A stretch of DNA of 64,000 nt from Lichenostomus cassidix (lineage: Eukaryota; Chordata; Aves; Passeriformes; Meliphagidae): assembly GCA_008360975.2 (NCBI GenBank), contig CM039187.1, positions 12,913,094 through 12,977,093 of the forward strand. Reading direction: 5' to 3'. The notes beneath the pieces were generated by a model that had not been told where the DNA came from, did not search any database, and worked only from the letters and a program-made list of their open reading frames with translations. The translations under genes were made by a program, and so were the position numbers. Shown here piece by piece: positions 49,901 to 61,900 of this stretch. How positions within the stretch are numbered: position 1 is the first letter of the stretch; each line of letters opens with the position of its first letter.

Positions 49901-52900
49901 GCAGCAGCCTTGGAGCATCCTTGGGGGCAGTTCTGGACACCCACCACCTGCCCCTCATGTCCCCAGAGGCGACAGCACCACCCCACAGCCGTTACCTTCC
50001 AAGGACACAGGCTCGAAGAGGCCAAATTGCTCCAGCACCTTGACGAAGAGGACCAAGACCACCAGCACCGCGATCATCTCAAGGCCTTCCAGGTTCATGG
50101 TGGGGGTGTCTCATGGCCCCTCACTCCCCCACCCCTCCCCACCACAGTCCTGGAGCCCCTTCACCCCAGCACCTCAGCCACCAGACCACTCATCCCCAGG
50201 GACACCCGCCTGTGTCCCTGGTGGGGGTTCGGCTGTCACCCCTACTCAGGGGCACCCGCCATCAGCCATGGCTGAGCAAGGGGCCAGCGCAGGGCTGTGG
50301 TGGAGGCTCAGGGAGCCACAGCCGAGAGCCCAGGCAGAGAAGGGCCGTGCCTGCGAGTAAGAGTGGAGAGAGGCCAAGTGGAGGGAGGCGTGGGGGGTGG
50401 CGGGGATGGGGGGGTTGGAGGGGGAAAGAAGGCATGCCCTCCCATTCCAATGACACCACCTCCATCGATTTGCTTAATGCAGTTGCTAAGGAAACGGGCC
50501 ACAGATATTAAAAGGCACTTGGTTCCCAGGGGGGGACACGGGGAGGGGCAGGACGCTGGGCATTGGCAAAACATCCAGGATGGGGATGACTCAGATTTGT
50601 CCTCTATGCCCCAGACATGTGTCTGCCCCATGGGGACAAACTTGGCTGAACACCCCAACATCTCCCTCCTGAAGAGTGTCTGGGGCAACAACTCCATCTG
50701 CCCCATTTCCAAGCAGGCACATGGATCCACCTGTTTTTCTGGGAACATTGAGGGAAGATGGGGAGCAGGTCTGGGAAAACAAGGTGGGAGCAGGTCTCGG
50801 AGAACAGAGTAGGAGCAGAGGCCGTGATGCAGGATGCCCAAGACACTGCCAGACCCCCAAGTGGTGCAGCAATGAGCAGGAGAGGACGAGATGCAGAGGC
50901 TGGGGACCCAGCCAAGGTCACACAACAGCTGGAAACAAAGGGTGAACCTGTGCATCCATGTGCCTCGAGCACACATCCATGCACAGCCAATGGGGCTAAA
51001 TTCAGTTCCCCTGCTCTCCTTTAACAGAACTCCAGCCCTTGCCTGTGATCACAAGCCACAGGAACCACTGGGGATCCAGGTGACCGTGGTCACTGCCTGT
51101 CACCAGGGCTCAGCACCCGAGGGAAGCTCCCCCACAGCTTTCCCCAGGGATGCCACTGGCACTGCCCATCTCCAGGCGGACAATTCCCACATCATGCATG
51201 TTGCAAGACCAGTTCTAACCCCAGCACCAGTGTGGTAAGCAGGCAGCGGGGCTGTCCCGATGCCACTGCTGCCCCCACATTTCCCAGTTCATCCCAGGGG
51301 CAAAGCCAGCTGCCACAGGTCCAAGTGGGGTGGCCATGTCCAGGCTATGGAGCAGACCCCCTGCAAGAGCTCCCAGCAGGACTGCCCGACACCAATCTCC
51401 CAGAAATCCCCATTTCCAGCCCAGTGAGCTGCAGGTTTGTCCCCTGGTAGGGGATGGAGAGGGCTGTTGTCTCAGTCCCAGGCTGTGGCATAGCTTGGCT
51501 ATCTAGTGGCTCCATGCCACCAGGCTTTGCATCACCTGCCCACTTGAGGCATGCTCCCAAGTTTGTTCTAACACAAGCAGAAGATGCCAGAGATGCATCA
51601 GAGGCATCTTGGGGAAAGAGCTGATTGTCTTCCCTAGGGAAACATCCCTCAGGCTGGAAGTTTTCAGACCTGACATTTCCTTTTCTTGGAAAGAGGTGAG
51701 TTTCCAGGCACTGAGCCTGGATTTCACGTGTCTGCCTCCCAGTTTTGCCCTCGAGTCAATCCCTCCGGGTCGGGACGGCACAGACCTGTTGCACACTTGC
51801 AGGAAGTTTCCCACTGACATCAACTGCATTTTTAAAGCCACTTTTCTTGCTGAGCCCCAGTAACAACCCCAGTAACAGCCCACCCTCTCCTCAAGCCTCT
51901 AGCTGCTTCCAGTGTCAATGGCTGTCCTGCAGGCCATGAATCTATTTTTGCAACCTTGTTTTGGCCAGACATAGAGTGAGAGGAATCCTTCCAGCCTGAT
52001 CCAGAGGGTTTAGGGCAGCTTCTCTCCAAAGGGAACCTGCTGAGCCCTTGTGAATGGACTGTCATCGGTCCTTCATGTGTCTCTGGCAGCATCATGGGGT
52101 GCTGGGGCTGAGAGGCACAGCAGCAGGTCAGTCACCGAGAGACAGCTTCCCCACCTGCCCTTGTGCCTCTCCCATGCCAGCCATCCTCCCCAGCAGAGCA
52201 GTGATAATTTTCCCACTGGCCACCATGTCAGGATTACACATTTCCATGCTGGAGCCATTAATAAAAACACTCCACTGTTTGTCGCCAGCATGACACAGAA
52301 TCCCAGCAGGACCAGCATAGGCACCCAGCACTGCTCCCATGTCCCAGTGCCACACACTGTGCCCACATCCCAGCAACCCCAAACTCCCCAGCGTTTCTTG
52401 CCCAGAGCATATTCTCTCTGACTGAAGGCAGCTCCAGATGGGCTAGGTGTGACAAAGGACCACCCCTTCACCTCACCGAGGTCCCCAGGGATGTTACTCC
52501 ATCTGGAGCTGCCCCCAGGATGGAGGAGACACATGAGAGCACACGTGGGACTTCGCCAGTGGAGCCAGACCTGCAGCTGCTTGCAAGGGATGCTCAAAAG
52601 CATACATAGCCCACTTGAAGTGTGGGACAGGACTTTCCCCCCACCTATCCCACTGAGGAGCATCACTCCCAGGGGTGCTCCTTGCCCCTGCAGCCAATCA
52701 GTGTTTGGCCATGTCACAGGAAGAGCCTCAAGGCCCTGGCTGAGCTGTGCAAAGAGGTCTCACGGATGGATGGAGCAATGCACACTCCAGGCAGGAGAAG
52801 CTCTGCACATCCCCAGACGTGATGCCAGTTTCACCCCTCCTGCCCTGCTCCTTGCCCTGGGGTCTCACCCTGCAAACCTCTGGCACTCGCATTCCACTGC

Positions 52901-55900
52901 AGCGGGGCTTGGAAAGAACCTTCACCAGGGAAACTTGGACCCTCACCACATCTCAGACCTCCCCAGAGCTGAAGACCAAAGATGTGGGTCACGCCCAAAG
53001 GGACCCAGAGCCCCAAAATGCAGGTTGAGGCTGAGCATGAGCTCTGGGCACCCTACAAGAGTGGGAAGCTCCACAGAGTCCATCTGCATCCCCATATCAC
53101 AGCGAGGGGCAGCAGTACCTAGACACGGGCAGCATGGTGGATGCCGGAGCAGCCCTGGTCACAACCTGAGCCACAGCTCAGCCCCAGGGTTGCCACCAGC
53201 TGCTCTAACACACAGTAGAGTAGGACCAGGGCCAGGAGGAACAAATGAAGTGACCGAGGAAGAGATGGAGGTCTCCCAGAAAGGCAGAGAGGGAATCTCC
53301 AATCCACCTCTCCCACACCCAGCATCTGGCTCACCCCTCCACTTAGTTTGTGGACTCAGACAGGACAGGCCACCCTGTTCCCCCATGTCCCCAGCCCCGT
53401 ACCTTCAATACCACTGATGATTTTGAAGCAGCGAGTGGTGAACCAATAGGAGATGAGGAGGAGGATGGCAATCAGGGAGGCATAGAGCAGGCTGTCGTTG
53501 TGCAGGGGTGTCCTCTCCATGGCTCCATCCCCCGTGCCCGCTCGCACCCCGCACTCAGCCCCGCCGTGCTATGTGGGGCAGCCCTGTCCCGGCAGTCCCC
53601 CTGCCAGAGGAGCCACGGCGGGCAGGGAGGCGGGGGGCCGCACGGGCAGGCAGGTAATTGGGAGCGTTGTGTGAGAGCCAGGCTCCCAAACCAATTACCT
53701 TAATTGTGCTCAGACAGCACATGGCAAACAGTTAAAAATAACCCTCCTGGCCCGGGGGGAGAGTGGCACCATCAGCCAGGAGAAGCAAGCAGGGGGCAGA
53801 GAGAATAGACGGGGATTGTTACACATGTGGTTGTGTCTCAGTGCCATGGGGCTAGCAAGGCATCACCACAGCCCAGGGGCTGCTCTGAGTTCCCTGATGA
53901 CCTTGGGATCCTCAGGGCTCAGTTCCTTGCTGCCACCCCACAGGTGTCTCCTGGAAAAAGGGCTGCCTAGGGAATGATGCTGCTAGGATCTCTGCCAATG
54001 CCTGTGTCTGTCCTTGCTCCAGACATGGGGCCTTGAAAGAAGGTGTCTCTGCAGTTCTGCTATCCCAGAGAGCTGGGTCTGGCAGAGAAGCACTGGCATC
54101 TCGTTCTGTGTCCCAGCACAGCACCTCCCCAGGGATGCCTGGGATCAGCATCTGCTTTTCTCAGCCTGGAATCAGAATCAACCAGCCTGATTCCTGCTCT
54201 GCAATGCCAGGTGCATTTAGGCAGTGTCACTGTGGGTTTGGGCACACTCACTCACAGATACAAAACCACATGGGATTAGCTGCACCCATGCCTGAGACAC
54301 CTGTGGTCCATGGACTCTGCTAGGCCCTATCTGCTGCCCAGTGAGATATATGGCTGAGGAAGACACTGCACCCAAGTGTTTCATCCCAAACCTCTTTGCA
54401 CACGAGTTGTCCCATCCCCACCCTGCAAGCACAGCCAGGGGATATGGCTGCCCGGGTGTGGGTGAGGAGTACAGAATTGCCTCAGATATTCCCCTTTCAG
54501 GGAGCAGAATCCAAGCATCCAGATCCATCCCTCCCTTCCTCCCTTCTCTCTCCCCCAAGATCAACTGCTCTGAGCATCCACAAGTGACACAGGACAGGAT
54601 GGCACAGTGGCCCTGGCATATGCCCATGGCTCAGCACTGGGGAGGGCGGCAGGCCGTGTAACATTTTCCCAGAACCAGCTATGCCATGACGGGCAGCCCA
54701 GGCTGGCATGAGTCCGTGCTGCCTGTCCCACTTTGGGCTGTGACAATAACAGCCAGAAAGTATCCCCTACTCAGCTGACCCCACCCTGGCTCTCTGGTGT
54801 TGCCGGCAGCACAGCCCTGCCACACAGCTAAATTTAAGCACCCCGCCAGCCACCTGCTGGGTGGTGTATAAATAACCCCTGGAGTGGGGTTTCTTGCCCA
54901 AAAAGCAGCTCCATACACGCAGCATGCAACAGGCACACGGGGGGGCAACACCCAGAGCCATCAGGTAGCCAGGTGGCTGGTGCCTGGATCCATCCTCCCA
55001 GCACCACCAGCAGCTGAGGATGGGGAACTGTCCCCCACTGCAGGATGGAGCAGATGGGGACAGAGCAAGGCAATCATCCACCGTCAAGGGACCTACCTCT
55101 TCAGGAGGGGACCATGCACCTTGACTGTGGCCAGGCTCTGCCCTCCTTGAGAGCCACCCTTGTGCCTACCCCTAAAGTGCTCTTCACTCAGTGCTGCAGG
55201 GTGTTAGGGCACTACCTCTACAAAATGTGCCACCAGACCTCCTGGGCCACAATGAGGTGATGGTCCCTGGGCACAGCTGGGCAGCTGCCACCCAGGTCCC
55301 TTAGATGCTCCTGACCTGCTGGGGGGCCAGCCTGATGAATAGGAAATTCTCCTTTTTTTTGGTTCTCGGGGCCATCATCCATTAGGGAGAGTTAAATTTA
55401 GGTTAAAGCTGATCCCTTATTACCTTGCTGCTAATCAGAGCGTGAGCAGATTATTAATAAGCACATTAAAATATTGGTGAAATGCTATTTTTGGGAGGTG
55501 AAGTCACAGTTTTAATCTGGTTAATTGATTGAGTCATTTCTCTTTCCCCTCTCTGGCGACCCGTCCTTGGCCAGCTCCCCAGGGCACCCAGCCAGGGGGC
55601 CCCCTGCCCTGGGCCCACCTGGTCAGGCACCCAGTGCCTTCTGCAGTGAGCTCCATGGGACCTCCTTTGCTTATGCAGGGAGGATAGAGAGGATCCTTGT
55701 CCCCCAGAAGGGAATGATGGGGTAGGATAACAGACAGGGAGTGGTCAGCATCTTGGTGACCCACAGACCAGAGCAGCAGCTGGGGAGGAGGGGGTGCTGC
55801 AGATGGGAGAAGGTTGTGCTAGCCCCCACATCCCACTCCTAACTCAGAGCTGCCCAGCTTTGGGTTTCATCCCACTTTGGCTGGTCCCAGAGACTGGGAG

Positions 55901-58900
55901 GACACCAAGAAGAGGGTAATGGCAGTCAGTGCCCCACGGCCAGCCATGCCCTCTGTGCCCATCCCAATCCCATGTACACTCAGCAGGGCTGTAGGGAAAG
56001 CCCTTGGTCCTGCTGAGCACCACACATGGCCAGTCCAGAGACCCAGTCCCAGAGAACACCTGCTACAGCCCCAATGTCATAGTACCCATCTGCAAAGCCC
56101 AGGACACTGGGAGAAGGACCTGCAAGACATCCTTGCAGACGGCAGGGTTCGGGAACATCCGAGGTCCCATTCCCTCTTTGCTCCATCACCTGCAGCTCTG
56201 CCCCTCATGGCCAGGGCCAGACTCAGCTGACTCATCCTCTGCCCCCTCCACTCCAGGCGAGTTGGCTGGTGCCCGATGGAGCCAACTAGCGGGGATGGAC
56301 CTGGCACTGCCTGCAGCACGCCCAGCCTCCAGAGCCTGGCATGCTGCTGGGCTTGGGGGACTGTCCTCTCCTCTGTTCCAACCAGGAGCCTCCATCCCAG
56401 GGCTCACATCCCTGTGGACAGGAAGGTAGCATGCCAGCTGGGCATGGCTCACGGGTCAAACATTTCTCCCACATCGCAGCCTCCAGGGCTGTGCCAAGTG
56501 CATCTCCACACTATGCCAGCATTTCTCTGGCCCCAAGGATAGGCACGGGCTGTTGGAGACCAGGGGTTTCCCAGGCAAGGAGGGGACTGAACCTGGGAGG
56601 GGTTTTCCAGGCAGGCTGGGTGCTGGCAAAAGCAGTGCAAATCCCAGCCCTGCTCCAAGGCGTGACGCTGCTACACTGGTCTAACAATGCTTTCCCTGCA
56701 CTCACAGTACAGTGCATCCCTTCCCAGCACTGCTGGGGACCAGAGGGGCAGCCCACTGGTCCTCAGCAGGGCAAGGCCATGGGGACTACAACTTTGTCCC
56801 TGCACAGGAACATAGGGACAGGGGTGGGAGTTGAGCACCCGGAGTCCCAGCACACACACGGGTGCATGATGACCTCCCTGAGATGTGTCCATTGGGTTTA
56901 GGAGGTGGTTCTGGGTCCACCACCCAGAAGAGAGGGTTCTGGCCAGCTGGCAGGCCAGTGCAGGGGCTGGCACAGGGGTGAGGGTCCTGCCATGGCTGTG
57001 ACAGCAAACCAGGAGCACACAGAATGCAGCTCTATCCCCAGGACCAAGCATCCCAGGACAAAAGCATGGGTAGATGCAGGCACCAGGATGTGTCCATGCC
57101 CTGGCTCAAGCGACACACCCAGGGCTTCTTTGTCCAGATAGATGGAGGGCACAGCTCCAGCCCCAGAAGAGTCAGATTCCTTGACATGTCAGGGAAGGGT
57201 CAGACGAGCTGCGATTTATTTGTACAGCAGTTCTTTCATGCTCCGCTTTGCATCAGTCCCCTCCCCAAATAAAACATTCCCACCGCCCCAGGTCCACAGG
57301 GGGCCTTCAGGGTCTTTAATTGCCTCCTGCAACCATCTTCAGCTTTGCTCCACACGGAGCTCAGTGCAACCCCTTCACCGGAGGCTGATGCACTCAGCAC
57401 CTAAACAGCATTTCTCCCCTCCCCAAATAACCCCACAGAGCTCACCAGACAGACACCCCCTCTCACAGAGCAGCGGTCCCGCGTCCCCCAGGGCGGCACC
57501 TACCTTGGGAGAGAGTCCCGGTGACAAACTGGTAGAAGAAGCGGATCACCCGGCCCAGCTGCCTCTTGCAGCGCTGCTGGCAGTGGCTCATGGCTCCAGC
57601 TCCCAGCGCTGGGGAGGGACCCAGCCGCACCCCCTCCCGGCCGCCAAACAGCCCCCCAGCTCCTCCGAGCACCCGGCGATGCCCGAGGGAGGACTGAGCC
57701 TTTCTGCCCGGAGCGAGCCTGCGGGCATCGGCGTCCGGTCCAGCCCGGCGGAGCGGGCAGCGGCAGCGCCCGGCAGCGCGGCAGCCGCCGGCCCCGCTCC
57801 CCGGCGGCGGGCAGCGGGAAGTTTTGCGCGGGGATGCACCGGTGCAGGCGGGCAGTGGGACAGAGGGTTCGGCGGCGATGCCTCTGCCGGGGCTCGGGTT
57901 CACGAAAGCTGACCGCTGAGAGGGAGCGGGGTGTCCGGGCTCGCCCCCCGCGGCCGTGCCCGCCCGCCGGCCCACTCCGTGCCGCAAAGTTGCGGGGAGC
58001 GGTGGGGAGCAGCGTCAGGGTGGTGCGGGGTGCCGGGGACACCCGTGGTGCCAGCCAGCTCTCCAGCAGAGGCGGATGGACGCCTCCCTGGCTGGCAGAG
58101 CCTCGGGTTGCCCCTGGCTCCTGATCCGCCCCTTGGCACCAGCTCGACCCGGCACTTCACGCCCCGGCTGGCCGGGAACCAGAGGTAGGTTGGTATGGCA
58201 ACCCGCAGACTCCACAGGTCCCGCTGACCAATGAGGTACTGCTCCATCCCAGGGCCGCCTCTCTCCAAGAGCAGGCAAGGATGCTCCTTCCGGAGGCAAA
58301 CAGGCACCGAGAGCATCCTGCATCCTTGGGCATCAGCCATCCACTCCCACTATCAAGTGTTGTGGGCATCCTGAATCCCTGGGCATGGGTCCTTCAGCAC
58401 TGCAAGTGTCCTGCATCTCCAGGCATCCACTCCTGCTGGCTCCACACAGGGGAGGAGAAAATGATGGGTGAAAGGATCGAAGGAAGAGGAGTCAAACTGC
58501 AAGACCACCCAGGCTAAGAGCTGCTCGCTCCAAATCTCAGCCTGGCAGCAAGTTGCTAACTTGCACAGTATGTCAGAGCCAGAAGACAGACTGTGTGGTG
58601 GCAGTGGGATTTCCCTGCTCCCAGAACCACCCTGAGATTGTCTGTGCAGACTCAAAACAATATCCGTTCCTCAAGTCCCATTTTCCCAGCTGTATTTCAT
58701 CTCTACAGTGCATTCACACCCCACAGCAGCAGGATCTATCAGTTCTGAATCCATCCAGACTCTATAATCTCATAAGTTTCATCTCTTATTAATAGGGAAG
58801 GAAGAGAACCAAAAGGGACCTGATGGAAATTACAGCTTTTGCTCCCTCAGGGATGGAAAAGAGGGCGGAGCTATGACACAGCCGGGAACAACCAGATTGT

Positions 58901-61900
58901 CCAGTCCCTATGAATACCTCAAGAAGGAGTCCCAAGAGAAGGGGTAAGAGCACCACCACCTCCTACCAACCCTATACCAGGGTTGGCATAGGGGAACCTC
59001 ACCTCCTGCTCCCCAAAAGAAGGGCCATCCCCCCTCCAAACCAAGCCCCCTGCCATCTTATACAGGCTATGACCCTGCAAAAGGGGGACAGCCCCCCAAC
59101 AGAATATCTCCACAGTATGGCATGACAGTGTCCCAGGGCAGGGGGGACCCACAGCAGGGGATGCTGCACTGGTCACTGCATAGCTAAGCCAGGTTTGGAG
59201 AGATCCTAACCAAGACACTGCACACAGCACAGCAGGGACTTGCAACCCTATAATAATACATCCACAAAGCCTCAGGCCAGGGAAGGGCTGCAGAGGGTAT
59301 TGATCTCACAAGGGGAAGGGGACAGTCCAGGCCAAAGTGGGCAGCTCAGCAGACAGAGACACAGATGTAGAGACAACGTGTGAATGCAACACCTTGACTG
59401 AATCTACCCCTGTGAACTGCTTGCCCCCAGCTGAAAGTTCAGAAATTTGAGTAGTCAGCAGTGCACAGTCCACTCCTGCCACCTTCCAGGGACAGGTCTG
59501 GGGTTTAGGACCCTCATCCGTGTCTACAGTATCCAGGAGCTCTGCCCCTGGCTCAACCCCACACCACAAACACATTGGGAGAGTTCCTTGCAGTGATCAG
59601 GTCTCATGAGTCGTGGGATACAAGGCCAGATCCTGCAAATGAACAGCTTCCCCCCACGCTGGGGCAGAGGGGCAGCTCCGCAGCATCACCACGGGCACCA
59701 GCCAGCGCAACTAAGACCAAGGCAGCTGCAGCATCCCAAAGCCCCGCGGGATACAGGACAGGTGACAGAACAGCCACAGGAGGGTGCCAGAGCCCACAGG
59801 ACGTGACAGCACACAAAGTGTGCAGATCCATCCCAAACCCTACTATCCAGCTCCTTGGAAGCCAGTTTCCATTTGACAGGGAAAGTTAGTCCATCCCAGC
59901 GTGTCCCGGGCAGGTGAGAGATGCAAGTGCCATCCTGTGCACCCTGGTTTTCATGGTCATGCAGGGCAGAGGATCTTCTGCCCTTTCCAGATCAGCAGGT
60001 GCAGACCACCCTCGTCACTCTACTCCTCCCTGGCAAGCCAAGCAGGAATTCAGCACAAATCAAAAGGAAACCACAACGCAGAGCTGTTCAGCCCACCCTT
60101 ACACAACTTTTCTTGCTGAAGATGCCACCTGGGTCACAGGTCACATCCTCCACGGGTGCCACTGCAGGGTGCATCCTGCCAGCCTCCTGCCCCACTCCCA
60201 GCCTGTGGTTCTCCCAGATCTGCTCTGTGCTTAAGGAGGCCAGTGGTTCCCCAGGCCCTGCCCCAGCTGCAGCCCCAGGTGAACTCACAATGTTTCACTG
60301 TGATGCAAAGGACACAAGCTCCCAAAAAGATACTTCGAGTCAGCCTGTGAGCCCAGAGCATCTGCTGGGCCCCCAAAGGGGACGTGCCATTGCTGGAGCC
60401 GCAGCAATGGGAGGGAGGAAGACTATGGCTCCAGGCTCTGTCTCCAGCTCTGCTGCCCCCACGAGCTTTGACTCTGGTAAAGGAGATGCTGCCTGCACCT
60501 CCTAATGCCGAGCCCGCACTGGGGACCAGCCCAGCTCCCCGCTGTAGGGGATGAAGGACAAATTCAGGGAGGCGGAAGACCAGCATTATCCCCCACCACC
60601 CTGCCCCAGTTCCCGTGCCTGCCTGCGGGCTGTGCCGGGACACCTCCAGCTTGGAAGCATAGGAGTCGGGACAGGTAGTAGAGGCGATGTGACGCACCTG
60701 CGGTGTCACGGGTGGGGACACGGACTGCCCACGCCCCGTGCCCCGCGCTCTGTGCCCCGCGCTCTGTGCGGCCGCGGTGCCGCTGCCTGACGCTGAGAGG
60801 AGCCCCGGTACAGCGCAGCAGAGCGGCAGAGCGGCGGGAGGTGAGCCGGGGACACGGCTCGTTCAGACGGCTGTGGCAGCTGATGGCACACGGGGGACAG
60901 GAGGGGACACGTGTTGTTGTGTCGGAGCGTGGCCCTGCACGCGTGTGAGAGGATGCACGGGAACCGCAAAGGCCATCCCTGCACGGTCCGCTGGCAGACT
61001 CTTGGAGGCTGAAGGGACAGTGGCAGCACCACCGACGAGGGGGACACGACACAGCTGCCCACACCAGAGCCATTGCTTCCTTCCCTACCCAGGTCCTCTC
61101 CTCCTGAGATGGCTTCCTGGAAGATACATCCTTCCTAAGCCACCGATTACCGGGCTGGTACCTGCCGCGGGAGTGGAGGGAGCCGGGGGAATTCACGCTG
61201 TTTCCTGGCCATGAAATATTCATTAGCACAGCCGCCGAGAGAAGGGGGGAAATAAAAGATAAACAGAAGAAAGTGGGGGGGGAGACAACATAATGCTTGC
61301 AGGCAGCTCAGCGTGGCACTGACAAGCCCATGGAGTGGCTGAATCAAGGTCTTTATACCAGTCATCACACCAGTGTGTAGGTCCCCTGGTGTTCATGCCA
61401 AGCCTGACTCACTGTCATGGGTGTTGTGGGCATATAAACACCCCTAGAAAACGCAACCAGGAAACAGCAGTCCTTGCAGGCACATCCAGCATGGGTAGGG
61501 ATACCCTGCTATATGCACATCACCAAGGGGCACCATGCTGGGTTGATGATCAGAGATTGTTCCTGCCTGTGCCAGCCCTGGATGGTGCCTGGGCTTCAAA
61601 GTATTTCAGCCTGGGCTACATCCCCCACGGACAGCACCAGAGCAGGGGCCCAGCCCAGGCCCACCTTGGCCAGGGCATCTGTGGGTTCTCTGGAGTCATC
61701 CCATGGCTGGCAGAAAGCAAATGCCATTTCTCTCAAGGAGAAAGGGCTGTCAGGGTGGGAGGCATATTTCCAGTAATGAGGAAGGGCAATCAGGGTGGGA
61801 AGGAGGAAAATTTCCATTACCAAGGAAGGACAATCAGAGTAGGACGGATGCAGGATACCCTGCAACCCTGTGCCAAGCCTCAACCCACAACTCAGGCCCA

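Noticed and set aside
52449..53417. 322-codon plus-strand open frame
   Set aside because: Within KCNIP2 intron and overlapping the opposite-strand first exon at 53403; no recognisable domain, no splice or homology support.
58873..58950. Plus-strand mini-exon ([15 protein letters not shown]...) ending near a GTAAGAG donor
   Set aside because: About 25 codons with no known homologue, opposite strand to KCNIP2 and no downstream exon found.
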